64,000 nucleotides of DNA from contig JBARUK010000067.1 of NCBI GenBank assembly GCA_049645705.1, positions 62,001 to 126,000 on the forward strand, in the 5' to 3' direction. Positions 8,503 through 17,156 of the stretch are shown in pieces. Source of the DNA: JBGNFV01 sp049645705 (GTDB lineage: Bacteria; Bacteroidota; Bacteroidia; Cytophagales; Cyclobacteriaceae). Under the pieces are notes generated by a model that saw nothing but the letters and a program-made list of their open reading frames with translations, was not told the DNA's origin and did not search any database. A program made the position numbers and the translations under genes. The stretch's first letter is position 1. Each line of letters opens with the position of its first letter.

Positions 8503-8757
8503 TCATGCTCTCAGAAAATGCTTCCTGGCCCGGTATATGGACAGTAAAGCAATAAGACTCCACACGATATTCGTAACGAAAGAAGGCAGTGCATTATAAT
8601 AAAAACAGTTTCCCGCTATCATGACACCACCGGCCAGGTTCATATACCGTCCGGCTGTGCTATAGTCTCTTGCCTTGTTAAGAGTAAGTGCGTATGACAG
8701 CAGGATCAAAGCAGACCCGAGCCATCCTGATATATCCAGAAGTATCTTCATCACCAT
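8503..8757 (-). CDS. CBU_0592-type small inner-membrane protein
   Basis: 84 residues, almost wholly hydrophobic with three membrane segments. The pattern DISGWLGSALILLSYAL, a short polar turn with AGRYMNLAGG, then NALPSFVTNIVWSLIALLSIY is that of the CBU_0592 family, whose function is unknown. The start may be ATG 8757 or ATG 8751. It lies 11 bp downstream of the MarR gene on the same strand and is presumably co-transcribed with it, so it would fall under the MarR operators. Nothing ties it to a substrate. Confidence 0.8.
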   Translation of the reverse strand: MVMKILLDISGWLGSALILLSYALTLNKARDYSTAGRYMNLAGGVMIAGNCFYYNALPSFVTNIVWSLIALLSIYRARKHFLRA

Positions 8758-8768
8758 ATCTGTTTACC

Positions 8769-9251
8769 TCATTCTTTCAATATTCTTTCTGATCTCTCCC
8801 TGAAGTCCTCTTCGAATATGTTCTTCTCGACTACCTTAAGCTGCTTTAGCAGTTCCGTACTGTTTTCCATCAGTTCCCGGAGGGCCATTATGCCCGCATC
8901 CCAGTATTTCTCCAGCTCGGGGAGTTTATTCTTTGCTTTTTCCGACAGTTCCAGGTAAAATTTACGCTTGTCGCTTTCATCCCGAACAGACACCAGGTAG
9001 CCGTTTTTCTTCATCTTATCTACCAGCTTCACTATGGCCGGATGTGATAAGTGCAATGCGTCCGCTATCTCGGTGACGGTAAGTTTCTCATGCTTTTGCA
9101 GCAGTAGAAATAGCATGTGCCAGTTAGGCTCTATGTCTACGTTGTGCCGCTTATAAAACTCCCGCGTCTGGTACACAAACAGGTCGTTTAAACGTTTGAG
9201 CCTGCCTGTGAGACCGGGGTACCCTATCTCTGTCAGAAAATCATTTTCCAT
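8769..9251 (-). CDS. MarR-family transcriptional regulator
   Basis: 160 residues with a winged helix in the middle: KLTVTEIADALHLSHPAIVKLVDKM is the recognition helix-turn-helix region, followed by the wing SVRDESDKRKFYLELSEKA with the conserved D-x-R. Flanking helices form the dimer interface. The ATG at 9251 is preceded within 7 bp by a perfect palindrome and a second one 30 bp further, so autoregulation is likely. It controls at least itself and the small membrane protein behind it, perhaps also the divergent secreted-protein gene. Inducer unknown. Confidence 0.9.
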   Translation of the reverse strand: MENDFLTEIGYPGLTGRLKRLNDLFVYQTREFYKRHNVDIEPNWHMLFLLLQKHEKLTVTEIADALHLSHPAIVKLVDKMKKNGYLVSVRDESDKRKFYLELSEKAKNKLPELEKYWDAGIMALRELMENSTELLKQLKVVEKNIFEEDFRERSERILKE

Positions 9252-9257
9252 ATTTAT

Positions 9258-9302
9258 GTAACTAGTTACGTAACCATACGCACAGGAATGTAACCGGTTA
9301 CA
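9258..9302. promoter_or_regulatory. Two palindromic operators for the MarR regulator
   Basis: GTAACTAGTTAC (9258-9269) and TGTAACCGGTTACA (9289-9302) are perfect palindromes sharing the half-site GTAAC, with centres 32 bp apart (three helical turns). They sit directly upstream of the MarR start codon. Shared half-site and position argue for MarR dimers repressing their own promoter. Confidence 0.75.
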
Positions 9303-9525
9303 TAGTTTATGTCTTTTCTCTGTTGGGGGGTAAAAAAGCCTCTTGTTGAAAAATAGACAGGTACTTACACCCGGTAGATTTACAGGAATTTTACTGCCTA
9401 TGGCGTATAGGGTAAGGTTACATTAGATTTCTATCCGGGTCAGGATGGTGTGAGTGAGAGCAGATGTGAGTAAATGTACCGACCCCAACCCGGATGGGGC
9501 TGAAACCGAATATCTATTGACACCC

Positions 9526-10620
9526 GTGAAAATCTTCCTGACCTTTTTTACCTGCCTGTTATTAAGTGTAACTACTTACGGACAAACTTCATTAGCCGAA
9601 ACCAAGGGCGATTGGACCGACGGTTCGAGCTGGTCCGGAGGTACTGCACCGCCTACCAGTGCAGCAAACCTCCAGAATATTACGATAGATGGCTATATCA
9701 TACTCGATGGTTCGCTTACCAGTACAAGTAACTTCGGGCTTACGGTCAATGCCGGGGATACGCTGGTAATAGCAGACGATCTTACCATCCAGAACGGCAA
9801 CCTGACGATAAATGCAGGCGGAGTGGTGCTTGTATTCGGAAATACGACGGGTACAGGCAACTTTGGTATAAGCCTGAATGGCGGCAGCCTGGTGCTGGCA
9901 GGCGAAGAGACCTCTATATCGGGAATAACCACCAATGGCGATGGCCACCTTTATGTATTCGACCCTTCGCCCTCTATTACAGGAAATGTAAATGGCTCCA
10001 ACGGGCAGGAGAACGAAGCCGATCTGAATGCCGATAACCCGGGGCTGTACGACTTTGTGACCGGCGGAACGGCCCTGCCGGTAACGTACCTGTATGTGCA
10101 GACCGAAGCAGGTGATAACTCGGTAGTGATACGATGGGCCACTACCAGCGAGAAAGATAATGCCACCTTCGAGATACAAAGATCGGCAAACGGAATGGAC
10201 TACTCCACCGCCGGAAGTGTAGCGGGAAGCGGTAACAGTGAAGGCACCCTGCATTACCGGTTCACTGACAGCAGGCCTCTCCCGGGGGCCAATTACTACC
10301 GGATCAGACAGGTAGACACAGACGGCACTTCGTCTATCAGCGACGTAACGATGGCGTTTTACGGCACACCTGCTGTGGGCGTTTCCATAGTACCTAATCC
10401 TTCGCAGGGAAAAGCAGACCTGTACCTCGATCAGCGATTTTATAATACGGAGACGTACATGACCATTCTGAATGCTGACGGCAGCCTGGCAGTAGAGAGG
10501 GCGCTCTTTAATGATAGCGGCGAACCCATACAGCTACCTGAAGGCCTGGCCCCGGGTATATACCTGGTAAAACTTCAGAACCACTTCTTCGTAGCCACCC
10601 AAAAGTATATTGTCCGGTAG
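9526..10620 (+). CDS. Secreted T9SS cargo protein with C-terminal sorting domain
   Basis: I place the start at GTG 9526, which gives a clean signal peptide (KIFLTFFTCLLLSVTTYGQ); the frame is open further upstream but the extra 24 residues are not secretion-like. Then a beta-helix-like region with G-DWTDGSSWSGG and repeated N-x-T-I-x-G/L-x-V-N-A-G turns (residues about 20-150), a fibronectin-like segment containing VVIRWATTSEKDNATFEIQR (about 185-270), and a C-terminal Por-type sorting domain (VSIVPNPSQGKADLYL to LVKLQNHFFVATQKYIVR). Such proteins are exported by SecYEG, then by the type IX system, and anchored or released at the surface. Function beyond export is unknown. Confidence 0.85.
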   Translation: MKIFLTFFTCLLLSVTTYGQTSLAETKGDWTDGSSWSGGTAPPTSAANLQNITIDGYIILDGSLTSTSNFGLTVNAGDTLVIADDLTIQNGNLTINAGGVVLVFGNTTGTGNFGISLNGGSLVLAGEETSISGITTNGDGHLYVFDPSPSITGNVNGSNGQENEADLNADNPGLYDFVTGGTALPVTYLYVQTEAGDNSVVIRWATTSEKDNATFEIQRSANGMDYSTAGSVAGSGNSEGTLHYRFTDSRPLPGANYYRIRQVDTDGTSSISDVTMAFYGTPAVGVSIVPNPSQGKADLYLDQRFYNTETYMTILNADGSLAVERALFNDSGEPIQLPEGLAPGIYLVKLQNHFFVATQKYIVR

Positions 10621-10799
10621 CTGGCCATAATCTGACCGGCCCTGCAACTAATGCCGCTTTGTTCGTATTATACTTTGTACGTTGACATACGCGCTAAGTC
10701 ACAGGCTCATTTATGTAAAACCGGTCAATCACTATTACCCAATACCCGCCCACCGCCTGGTTACGACTATTTATTTATATTGAAGGATCGATAAGCCGG

Positions 10800-11465
10800 A
10801 TGAGTTTACGGGAAAGGGATGATATCTATTCAAAAATGAATATACCTGATAAGAATATAAAGTTTCCGCTTGAAGGTTACGACAGGCTGTGTTTTTTGAA
10901 GAACGTGGTGAAGAACCCTAATATCGTTGTGGGGGACTATACCTACTATGATGACTTTGAGACTGTTGAAAACTTTGAAAAGAACGTAAAGTACCTGTTC
11001 GATTTTACGGGCGATAAGCTCATCATCGGTAAGTTTTGTATGATAGCCTCAGACGTTACCTTCATAATGAATGGTGCCAACCACCTGAGCGATGCCCTGT
11101 CCACCTACCCCTTTGCCATATTTGGTGAAGACTGGGCGCACGCCATGGAGGGCCGGGAGTATCCCTCTAAAGGTGATACCACCATAGGAAATGATGTATG
11201 GATAGGCTATGGAGCCACCGTAATGCCGGGTGTAACGATAGGCGACGGAGCGATCATTGCCACTAAAGCGGTAGTGACCAAAGATGTGGCACCATACGCA
11301 GTAGTGGGAGGAAACCCGGCCAAAGAGATCAGAAAGCGCTTTTCTGATGAAGAGATAAGTCAACTTCTCAGTATTCGCTGGTGGGACTGGCCTATAGAGA
11401 AGATCACCGCCAACGTGCAGCACCTGGCAGGTAATGACCTGGAGGGACTGCGGGCCAATACGTGA
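10800..11465 (+). CDS. Vat/CatB-like hexapeptide-repeat O-acetyltransferase
   Basis: 221 residues of left-handed beta-helix acetyltransferase. Conserved family stretches: GKFCMIASDVTFIMNGANH containing the catalytic His of the N-x-N-H motif, STYPFAIFGEDW, the hexapeptide coil IGNDVWIGYGATVMPGVTIG and the closing APYAVVGGNPAKEIRKRF plus the C-terminal helix WWDWPIEKI. Vat enzymes acetylate streptogramin A and CatB enzymes chloramphenicol; many chromosomal relatives have other acceptors. Length is right for the family. No drug-resistance context nearby, so resistance is possible but not shown. Start ATG 10800; ATG 10836 is an alternative. Confidence 0.85.
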   Translation: MSLRERDDIYSKMNIPDKNIKFPLEGYDRLCFLKNVVKNPNIVVGDYTYYDDFETVENFEKNVKYLFDFTGDKLIIGKFCMIASDVTFIMNGANHLSDALSTYPFAIFGEDWAHAMEGREYPSKGDTTIGNDVWIGYGATVMPGVTIGDGAIIATKAVVTKDVAPYAVVGGNPAKEIRKRFSDEEISQLLSIRWWDWPIEKITANVQHLAGNDLEGLRANT

Positions 11466-11518
11466 TAATTGTATAATTGTGCCTGCCTCGGCTAAAGTTG
11501 TTTATTTGCACACTGAAT

Positions 11519-11547
11519 TTCCCCTCCTTAAAAAATGAGGGGAATTT
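11519..11547. terminator. Hairpin likely ending the acetyltransferase transcript
   Basis: Perfect 8-bp stem TTCCCCTC / GAGGGGAA with a 10-nt A-rich loop, followed by TTTAG. The T tract is short, so efficiency is uncertain. Confidence 0.5.
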
Positions 11548-11656
11548 AGCTGCTTATAATGACTTATATTCGTCATAACAGCATTTGATCATTCATAGCT
11601 TAACGGCTATAGACCTTGAATAAGAAGATAATCGTCGCCAGGCAAAACCCGTTTAC

Positions 11657-12340
11657 GTGAGTACTTCAGAAGATATAATACATAGAACAGAGAAGTGGCT
11701 GACTAAACCTGTCACCACTAATATGACTGATGCCCTGGCTGAATCAGGCGCTCTGCTGGATGCCCTGCAGCAGGAAATGCAGAAAGATGACGGCTCTAAG
11801 AAAGTAATAGGCCAGCTGATCGGTAAAGTCAGAGGTACTCAGAAGCGTATCAATTCCGTGGAGATGATGAACTGGGTACCCGTAGGAAAGGGCTCGCTGT
11901 CTATCGGGCACAGACCAGCCGCTAAACTGGTATCGGATCTGAAACTCCAGAACACCACCCATATACTGACCCTGCTATCCGAGCACGAAGGCGGTAAGAA
12001 GGTAAAAGGCGTCTCCGAAAAGGCTGGGATAGAGTGGCTATGGTTTCCGATGGTATCCGCTACCCCTCCCGGACCTGACAGGTATGAAGAAATTGACGGG
12101 CTCTTCCGAACCATGGAAGCCATACTACAGGCAGGCAGCCGCATCTACATACACTGCTCTGCAGGTATCCACCGCACGGGCATGATCACCTATGGTTTCC
12201 TCAGGTATACCGGGCTGGATGCAGAAGCCGCCAGGCAGAAACTGGAAGCGCTAAGAGAGGTGACCAGTGAGGGAGTGGGAGCAGACAGACTGGAATGGGG
12301 TGATACAGTGGTTACTGCCTTAAAAGCAACCCAAAAGTAA
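11657..12340 (+). CDS. Dual-specificity / tyrosine phosphatase family protein
   Basis: 227 residues from GTG 11657. The signature HCSAGIHRTG places the catalytic cysteine at C167 and the phosphate-binding Arg at R173, preceded by the strand that carries a general-acid candidate around D141. An N-terminal helical region of about 70 residues precedes the phosphatase core, which begins near KGSLSIGHRPAAKL. Substrates could be phosphotyrosine proteins, phosphoinositides or polyphosphorylated small molecules. It converges on the cryptochrome gene with only 4 bp between stops, and has a single-gene look. Confidence 0.8.
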   Translation: MSTSEDIIHRTEKWLTKPVTTNMTDALAESGALLDALQQEMQKDDGSKKVIGQLIGKVRGTQKRINSVEMMNWVPVGKGSLSIGHRPAAKLVSDLKLQNTTHILTLLSEHEGGKKVKGVSEKAGIEWLWFPMVSATPPGPDRYEEIDGLFRTMEAILQAGSRIYIHCSAGIHRTGMITYGFLRYTGLDAEAARQKLEALREVTSEGVGADRLEWGDTVVTALKATQK

Positions 12341-12344
12341 GCGC

Positions 12345-13769
12345 TTACTCATCCTCCTTTTGCATACGGCCGATCATCCGGCTCCATTTATCCGGTATCA
12401 GCACAGGTTCAGGATAGTCCAGCCCCAGGCGAAAGCCGTAGGTATCCTGCTCACCTTCAGTAAGTAAAAAGGCAGTGGGTATGCGGCCCTCGGGCAGTTT
12501 ATCCAGCTCAGGCAGCCAGTGTTTTATGTATTCCCCTTTAGGATCATATTTTACAGACTGCCAGAGCACGTGCGTGTAGCGCCACACCACCGCCTGGTAG
12601 TACCAGTTCAGCCAGTTGCTCGTAACGTCATAGTCCACCAGCAGCGACTCAAAATAAGCCGCGCCCCACCTCCAGTCTATCGCCAGGTCGCGGGACAGGA
12701 AGGTAGACACGTTTACCCTTCCCCGATTAGACATGAACCCGGTTTCGTTTAGCTCTGTCATATGCGCATCCACAAACGGAATACCCGTAGTACCATCGCA
12801 CCAGTGCTTAAACGAGGCACGGTCATACTGCCACTCCACCTCCTTATTAAATATGCCCGCTTTCTTAAAAACAGCATTGCCGTGCTTCATGCCCAGAAAC
12901 TTAAAGTAGTCGCGCCAGAGCATTTCGAAGATCAGCCAATAAGTAGATATGTTCTTTTTCACTTCCTCTTCGTAGGTTTTGACTGCATAGTACACCCTGC
13001 GGGGCGACAGGCAGCCAAATGCCAGCCACGGAGAGAACTTAGAGCTGTAGTCCAGCCCGAGTGACTGGTTCCTCGTCCACTTATAGCGGGTAAGCAGTTC
13101 AGTGCCAAACAGGTAGTGCTGCAAACGGTCCAGCCCCGCCGTCTCACCACCCGGGTACCGGGCCACTTCCGGCAGCTCATCGTGATAGTCCAGTTCGGAC
13201 AAGGTCGGTAGGTCAAACGGGTCGTCGGCCGGTACGCAACTGATCTTTTGCGGTGCAGGGAACTCATTGCGCACCCTGGCCTTGTTTGGCCCCTGGTGGC
13301 GAAACGTCTTGAAAGCCTTCGGCGTGTCCGCCGGGTCAAAAGGCAGGTCCTCCGGGTGATACATCGTCAGCCCATGGTAGTAATGCATGCCGCAGTCAGT
13401 CCCCGCCAGTGCATTTTCCACCGCCTTTTCCACCTGTATCTCTTCGTCCGTCACCTCCTTCTGCACATGCACCTGCCCTATGTCATACTGCCCGGCCAGC
13501 TCCGGAATGATGTCTTCCGGATACCCCTGCCGCACCATCAGGTGGCCTCCTGCCTGTCGGCAGCTTTCGTGCAGGTCTTCCAGGCTTTCCAGCAGAAAGC
13601 GTGCCCGGTGCACGCCCGTCTTCCTGAAGCCCAGATCCAGCTCACGAAACTGCCGCGGATCGAGGCAGTATAGCAGCAGCACCTCCTTTGCATCCTTCAG
13701 CGCAGTAGCCAGCGCCTCATTGTCATGCACCCTCAGGTCATTACGAAACCATACCATCGCCCTGCTCAT
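12345..13769 (-). CDS. DASH-family cryptochrome/photolyase with an altered active-site loop
   Basis: 474 residues. N-terminal Rossmann-like antenna domain (AMVWFRNDLRVHDNEAL, CLDPRQF) and helical FAD domain (TRYKWTRNQSLGLDYSSKFSPWLA, WRDYFKFLG, GIPFVDAHMTELNETGFMSNRGR, DWRWGAAYFESLLVDYDVTSNW). These are the DASH landmarks; DASH proteins repair CPDs in single-stranded or looped DNA and bind FAD plus MTHF. After SNWLNWYYQ, however, the near-universal loop AGVGNDxRxxRYFN is replaced by a stretch about six residues shorter (AVVWRYTHVLW), before the normal QSVKYDPKGEYIKHWLPEL. That loop faces the flavin, so activity may be changed. Starts at ATG 13769 overlapping the upstream gene's TGA. Confidence 0.85.
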   Translation of the reverse strand: MSRAMVWFRNDLRVHDNEALATALKDAKEVLLLYCLDPRQFRELDLGFRKTGVHRARFLLESLEDLHESCRQAGGHLMVRQGYPEDIIPELAGQYDIGQVHVQKEVTDEEIQVEKAVENALAGTDCGMHYYHGLTMYHPEDLPFDPADTPKAFKTFRHQGPNKARVRNEFPAPQKISCVPADDPFDLPTLSELDYHDELPEVARYPGGETAGLDRLQHYLFGTELLTRYKWTRNQSLGLDYSSKFSPWLAFGCLSPRRVYYAVKTYEEEVKKNISTYWLIFEMLWRDYFKFLGMKHGNAVFKKAGIFNKEVEWQYDRASFKHWCDGTTGIPFVDAHMTELNETGFMSNRGRVNVSTFLSRDLAIDWRWGAAYFESLLVDYDVTSNWLNWYYQAVVWRYTHVLWQSVKYDPKGEYIKHWLPELDKLPEGRIPTAFLLTEGEQDTYGFRLGLDYPEPVLIPDKWSRMIGRMQKEDE

Positions 13770-15283
13770 GATTTCTTTGCCGGGGTTTTCTTGCGCGATG
13801 TTCGCCTGGACGAGGGTCGTTTGCGGCTGCCGTGCCGCTCCATTACCTCTTCTGCCTGCTGCCGCAGTTCCGGCAGGCGCCTCAGTTCATATATCCGGCG
13901 GCGGGCCTCCTTGCCCGTTGCTACGTGGTCCACTATCGGTTCCGGGTAGTCTCTGCCTATCATACACCCCGCCTGCTCCTGCACCTCCGGCGGCATAGTG
14001 GCCGGTTCATGAATGTACTTTAGCGGTACACCCTCCAGCTCCGGCACCCATTTCTTTATAAATATGCCCTCCGGATCATGATCCTTGCCCTGCTTAGTAG
14101 GGCTGTAGATACGGATGGTGTTAATGCCCGTGGTACCGCTTTGCATCTGCAACTGGCTGTAGTGTATACCCGGCTCGTAGTCCGTCCACTGCTTCGCCAG
14201 GAAGTGGCCCGTCTTCCGCCAGTCCAGCCACAGGTTATAGGAGGCAAAAGACACCAGCATCGCCCGCATACGGAAGTTCAGGTAGCCCGTTTCCGTCAGT
14301 GCCCTCATGCAGGCATCCACCATAGGAAAGCCCGTCCTGCCCGTACACCATGCCTCGAACCGGCCCTGGTCAAACTCGTCTTCACGAAGCGTATCGTATG
14401 CCGGTATAAAACTCTGGAACTCAATAGCAGGGTCGCTTTCCAGTTTTTGAATAAAGTGACTGTGCCAGTGCAGGCGGCCGTTAAACGCCCTGAGCGACTT
14501 GCGCCACTCCACCGCCTCCGGCGTAGTCTCGTCCTTTAGCTCTGCCTGCCTCGTTCTCAGGGCCTGCACCACCGTCCTGAGGCTGATGGTGCCCCACGCA
14601 ATATGAGGACTCAGGCGGGAGCAGTAGTCAAAGGCAGTAAGAGGACCCGAGAGCGCATAATGGTACGGCTGCCCCCTTTCGTAGAGAAACGACTGCAGCG
14701 TCTGGCGGGCAGCCTTCTCCCCCGGCTCCTGCACAGTACCCTGTAGCGGCGGCAGCGACAGGTGCTCGGAAGTAGGGATATCGCCCGCCACTATGCCTGT
14801 AACAGGCTCCAGCCTGCCCGGGCTGGGTACCAGCTCCTCACCCATTCTTTTATCCCATATCTTAGACCATCCGTCGCGGTCGCGAAGCACCCGCACCACC
14901 CCGTTCTGGTAATACTCATGGAAGGGTATGCCTTCTGACTCCGCCCATTTCCGCACCGCAATATCCCGCTGAAAAGTAATATCATTTCCCGTTTCCTCAT
15001 GCGCATAGAGCGTAAAAGGCCCCAGCGTCTCATACAGGTGCCGGAATACATCCGCCGCTTCACCCGTCTGCACCACCAGCGTCTGCCCCAGCGCAGCCAG
15101 GCTGGCCCGTAGTTCCGTAAGGCTACCTCTGATAAACTCCCAGTGGCGCGTACCAAAGTCCGGCGCACCTGTCACCGAAGGCTCCACTATGTACAGCGGC
15201 AGCACAGGCCCGTGCCGGGAGGCTTCATACAGCGGGCGATGGTCAGAAATACGAAGGTCACGTTTAAACCAGACTATATGCAT
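13766..15283 (-). CDS. Cryptochrome/deoxyribodipyrimidine photolyase family protein with basic C-terminal tail
   Basis: 505 residues. Antenna domain begins HIVWFKRDLRISDHRPL; FAD domain includes LSPHIAWGTISLRTV, RLHWHSHFIQKLE, TGFPMVDACMRALTETGYLNFRMR and the intact flavin loop SGTTGINTIRIYSPTKQ. It is a photolyase-type flavoprotein but not a DASH type; whether it repairs CPDs, (6-4) photoproducts or signals light cannot be told. The last 25 or so residues are highly basic and Ser/Thr-rich (RKRPSSRRTSRKKTPAKKS), like a histone-H1-type DNA-binding tail. First gene of a two-gene operon with the DASH gene (ATGA overlap), consistent with joint light-driven DNA repair. Confidence 0.88.
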   Translation of the reverse strand: MHIVWFKRDLRISDHRPLYEASRHGPVLPLYIVEPSVTGAPDFGTRHWEFIRGSLTELRASLAALGQTLVVQTGEAADVFRHLYETLGPFTLYAHEETGNDITFQRDIAVRKWAESEGIPFHEYYQNGVVRVLRDRDGWSKIWDKRMGEELVPSPGRLEPVTGIVAGDIPTSEHLSLPPLQGTVQEPGEKAARQTLQSFLYERGQPYHYALSGPLTAFDYCSRLSPHIAWGTISLRTVVQALRTRQAELKDETTPEAVEWRKSLRAFNGRLHWHSHFIQKLESDPAIEFQSFIPAYDTLREDEFDQGRFEAWCTGRTGFPMVDACMRALTETGYLNFRMRAMLVSFASYNLWLDWRKTGHFLAKQWTDYEPGIHYSQLQMQSGTTGINTIRIYSPTKQGKDHDPEGIFIKKWVPELEGVPLKYIHEPATMPPEVQEQAGCMIGRDYPEPIVDHVATGKEARRRIYELRRLPELRQQAEEVMERHGSRKRPSSRRTSRKKTPAKKS

Positions 15284-16022
15284 ACAGGCTCAGTTTCAAG
15301 GTTATATACCTGCTCATACAGGTGCTTCAATAAACCGGCCTCCCGTTCTTTTGTTGGATCGTACCGCACGGGTTCGGGGGCGTTTAGGCTAATCCCGGTA
15401 TGGGTATTACCATGGTAGTCTAATAGCAGAAAATTCAGTCAGCCCTATCGGACTGGGGTCGTGATCGACTGGTGCCAGGGTAGAATAGCCTTTCGCTCTT
15501 GTGAGCGAGGCATGAGAGAATTCTCGCGCCAGTAAAGAAGACCACGAACCATATTATATCATACAATAAGCAGACTATTATATATGTTGATATCTACCAC
15601 ACAAGCACGAAAGGTGGTAGGGCTAAAACCTGAGAATGTACAATTAGTACCCAGCAAGTGGTGTTCCTTACCCGGGTAAAGGATAGCTATAGGACACCCC
15701 TACTCAAGATGGTTTAAAAACGGTTAAGTAACGGTTCAGCAACGGGCCAGTGAAAGTGAAAAATTGGTAGAAGAAGAAAGGATAACGAAAAAAGGGTGTG
15801 TAGCAAAAATACAATTTGCAGACGAATAATGAAATAGGATTTCCCCAAAATGAATATGATCATACTCCTGAAGGTAATAAACACTGATCTTTTATATGCC
15901 TTCGGAAAGTCGTCACGTTGTACATTTGATCTGTGTTTTTAAAAGAACACTTCTTTTCATATGCTAACCGAAGCCGACTAAGGATTGAGATCATAATATC
16001 TGATGTACATACCACTACAAAT
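15284..16022. other. Intergenic region without recognisable gene
   Basis: About 740 bp upstream of both the photolyase operon and the PIG-L lipoprotein gene. It must hold two divergent promoters. A GC-rich stretch with a small stem (GCTCTTGTGAGC near 15495-15506) is followed by AT-rich sequence from 15700. I see no RNA gene, riboswitch or conserved ORF in it. Confidence 0.4.
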
Positions 16023-16868
16023 ATGAGAACGAACCTTTACATCATAGCCCTGCTGGTTTTACTTACCGCATGCCATAGCAAACAAGTAGACTATGATGAA
16101 ATAGCCTCCTACCAGGACCACTCAGTCAGGGAGTTAGAGGTAACCGCCGATGAGGAGACGAGGGTATTGCTGGTCTTTCCTCACGCAGACGATGAAGTGA
16201 CCTGTGCGGGGCTTACCTCCTACCTCAAAGCCCGTGGCGCTACCATCCACCTGCTTACCCTGGGCCATAGCGCTGAAACGAAGGACAACGACACCAGGCT
16301 GGATGAGCTGGACTGCTCCGCGGCCAGGTTGGGGGTGGATAAACTGGAAGTTGCCGGCCTGGTAATAAACAAGTGGGATGATATTATGAATGATGATATC
16401 ACCTTCTGGTATGACCATAAAGACAGTATCAGATCGATAATCCGCAATAAGATCAGCCGCTACAAGCCGCATATTCTCATTACTTATGATGCTGAAACAG
16501 GCGGGTACGGACATCCTGAACACAGGATATCGGCCGAACTGACCGAGGAGGTATTCCACGAACTCCAGGACTCTGCCTTTGCGCCGAGAAGCATTTATCA
16601 ATCTACCTTACCCGACAAGCTGGAACATTTTTACCTGAATAATAGCCAGGCATATGATCTCTCTAAAGAGCTGACGGGTAGTAAGGGCCTCCCTGATCCT
16701 GACGTGTCGATAGACATTACAGATTATTGGTCTGTCAAAAATGACATGGCCCTTTGTCATAAGTCGCAGTTCAATACCCTGAAAAAGTTTTACCTGGTGT
16801 CCGAGGAGGGCAATTTGGAGGCTCATGCCCGAGCATTCAGCAAAGAATACTATGCTGTGGTTGAATGA
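16023..16868 (+). CDS. PIG-L family deacetylase lipoprotein
   Basis: Start ATG 16023 gives a lipoprotein signal (MRTNLYIIALLVLLTAC, lipobox cysteine C17); the frame is open 90 bp upstream but that part is not secretion-like. Zinc motif FPHADDEVTCAG (family form PHPDDE with Ala for Pro) and distal HPEH (YGHPEHRIS) are those of LmbE/PIG-L N-acetyl-sugar deacetylases. 281 residues, typical length. As a lipoprotein it would act on amino sugars or glycoconjugates in the periplasm or at the outer membrane. No sugar operon is adjacent. Family call firm, substrate unknown. Confidence 0.85.
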   Translation: MRTNLYIIALLVLLTACHSKQVDYDEIASYQDHSVRELEVTADEETRVLLVFPHADDEVTCAGLTSYLKARGATIHLLTLGHSAETKDNDTRLDELDCSAARLGVDKLEVAGLVINKWDDIMNDDITFWYDHKDSIRSIIRNKISRYKPHILITYDAETGGYGHPEHRISAELTEEVFHELQDSAFAPRSIYQSTLPDKLEHFYLNNSQAYDLSKELTGSKGLPDPDVSIDITDYWSVKNDMALCHKSQFNTLKKFYLVSEEGNLEAHARAFSKEYYAVVE

Positions 16869-17156
16869 ATGATTCGCTGCTCAGGGTCTTATTCTACGAA
16901 GGTGTCCTATTGGGCTATGCAGACATCGCCGGAAAGTGTTTTCAGATTTGCGGGTGGCTTTACTGTAAGATGATGGGGGTGACCATAGCTCACCTTATTT
17001 TTATTTATAAGAGGTAGCAATGGTCAAAACTGAACTTAGATGCCCCCCTGATTACGGTAAATGCAGCGTCATGCTCCCGATAGCCAAGGGTAGCTCTGCC
17101 AACAGATTGTCAAATCGCTGAAGGGGCACACCCTCCGCCCGTACGAAACATACGGG

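Noticed and set aside
9592..10254. 220-codon antisense frame over the T9SS gene
   Set aside because: Composition is a mirror of the sense coding strand; no domain.
15440..15560. Possible structured RNA or tRNA
   Set aside because: Only a short stem is present; no cloverleaf, anticodon loop or CCA.
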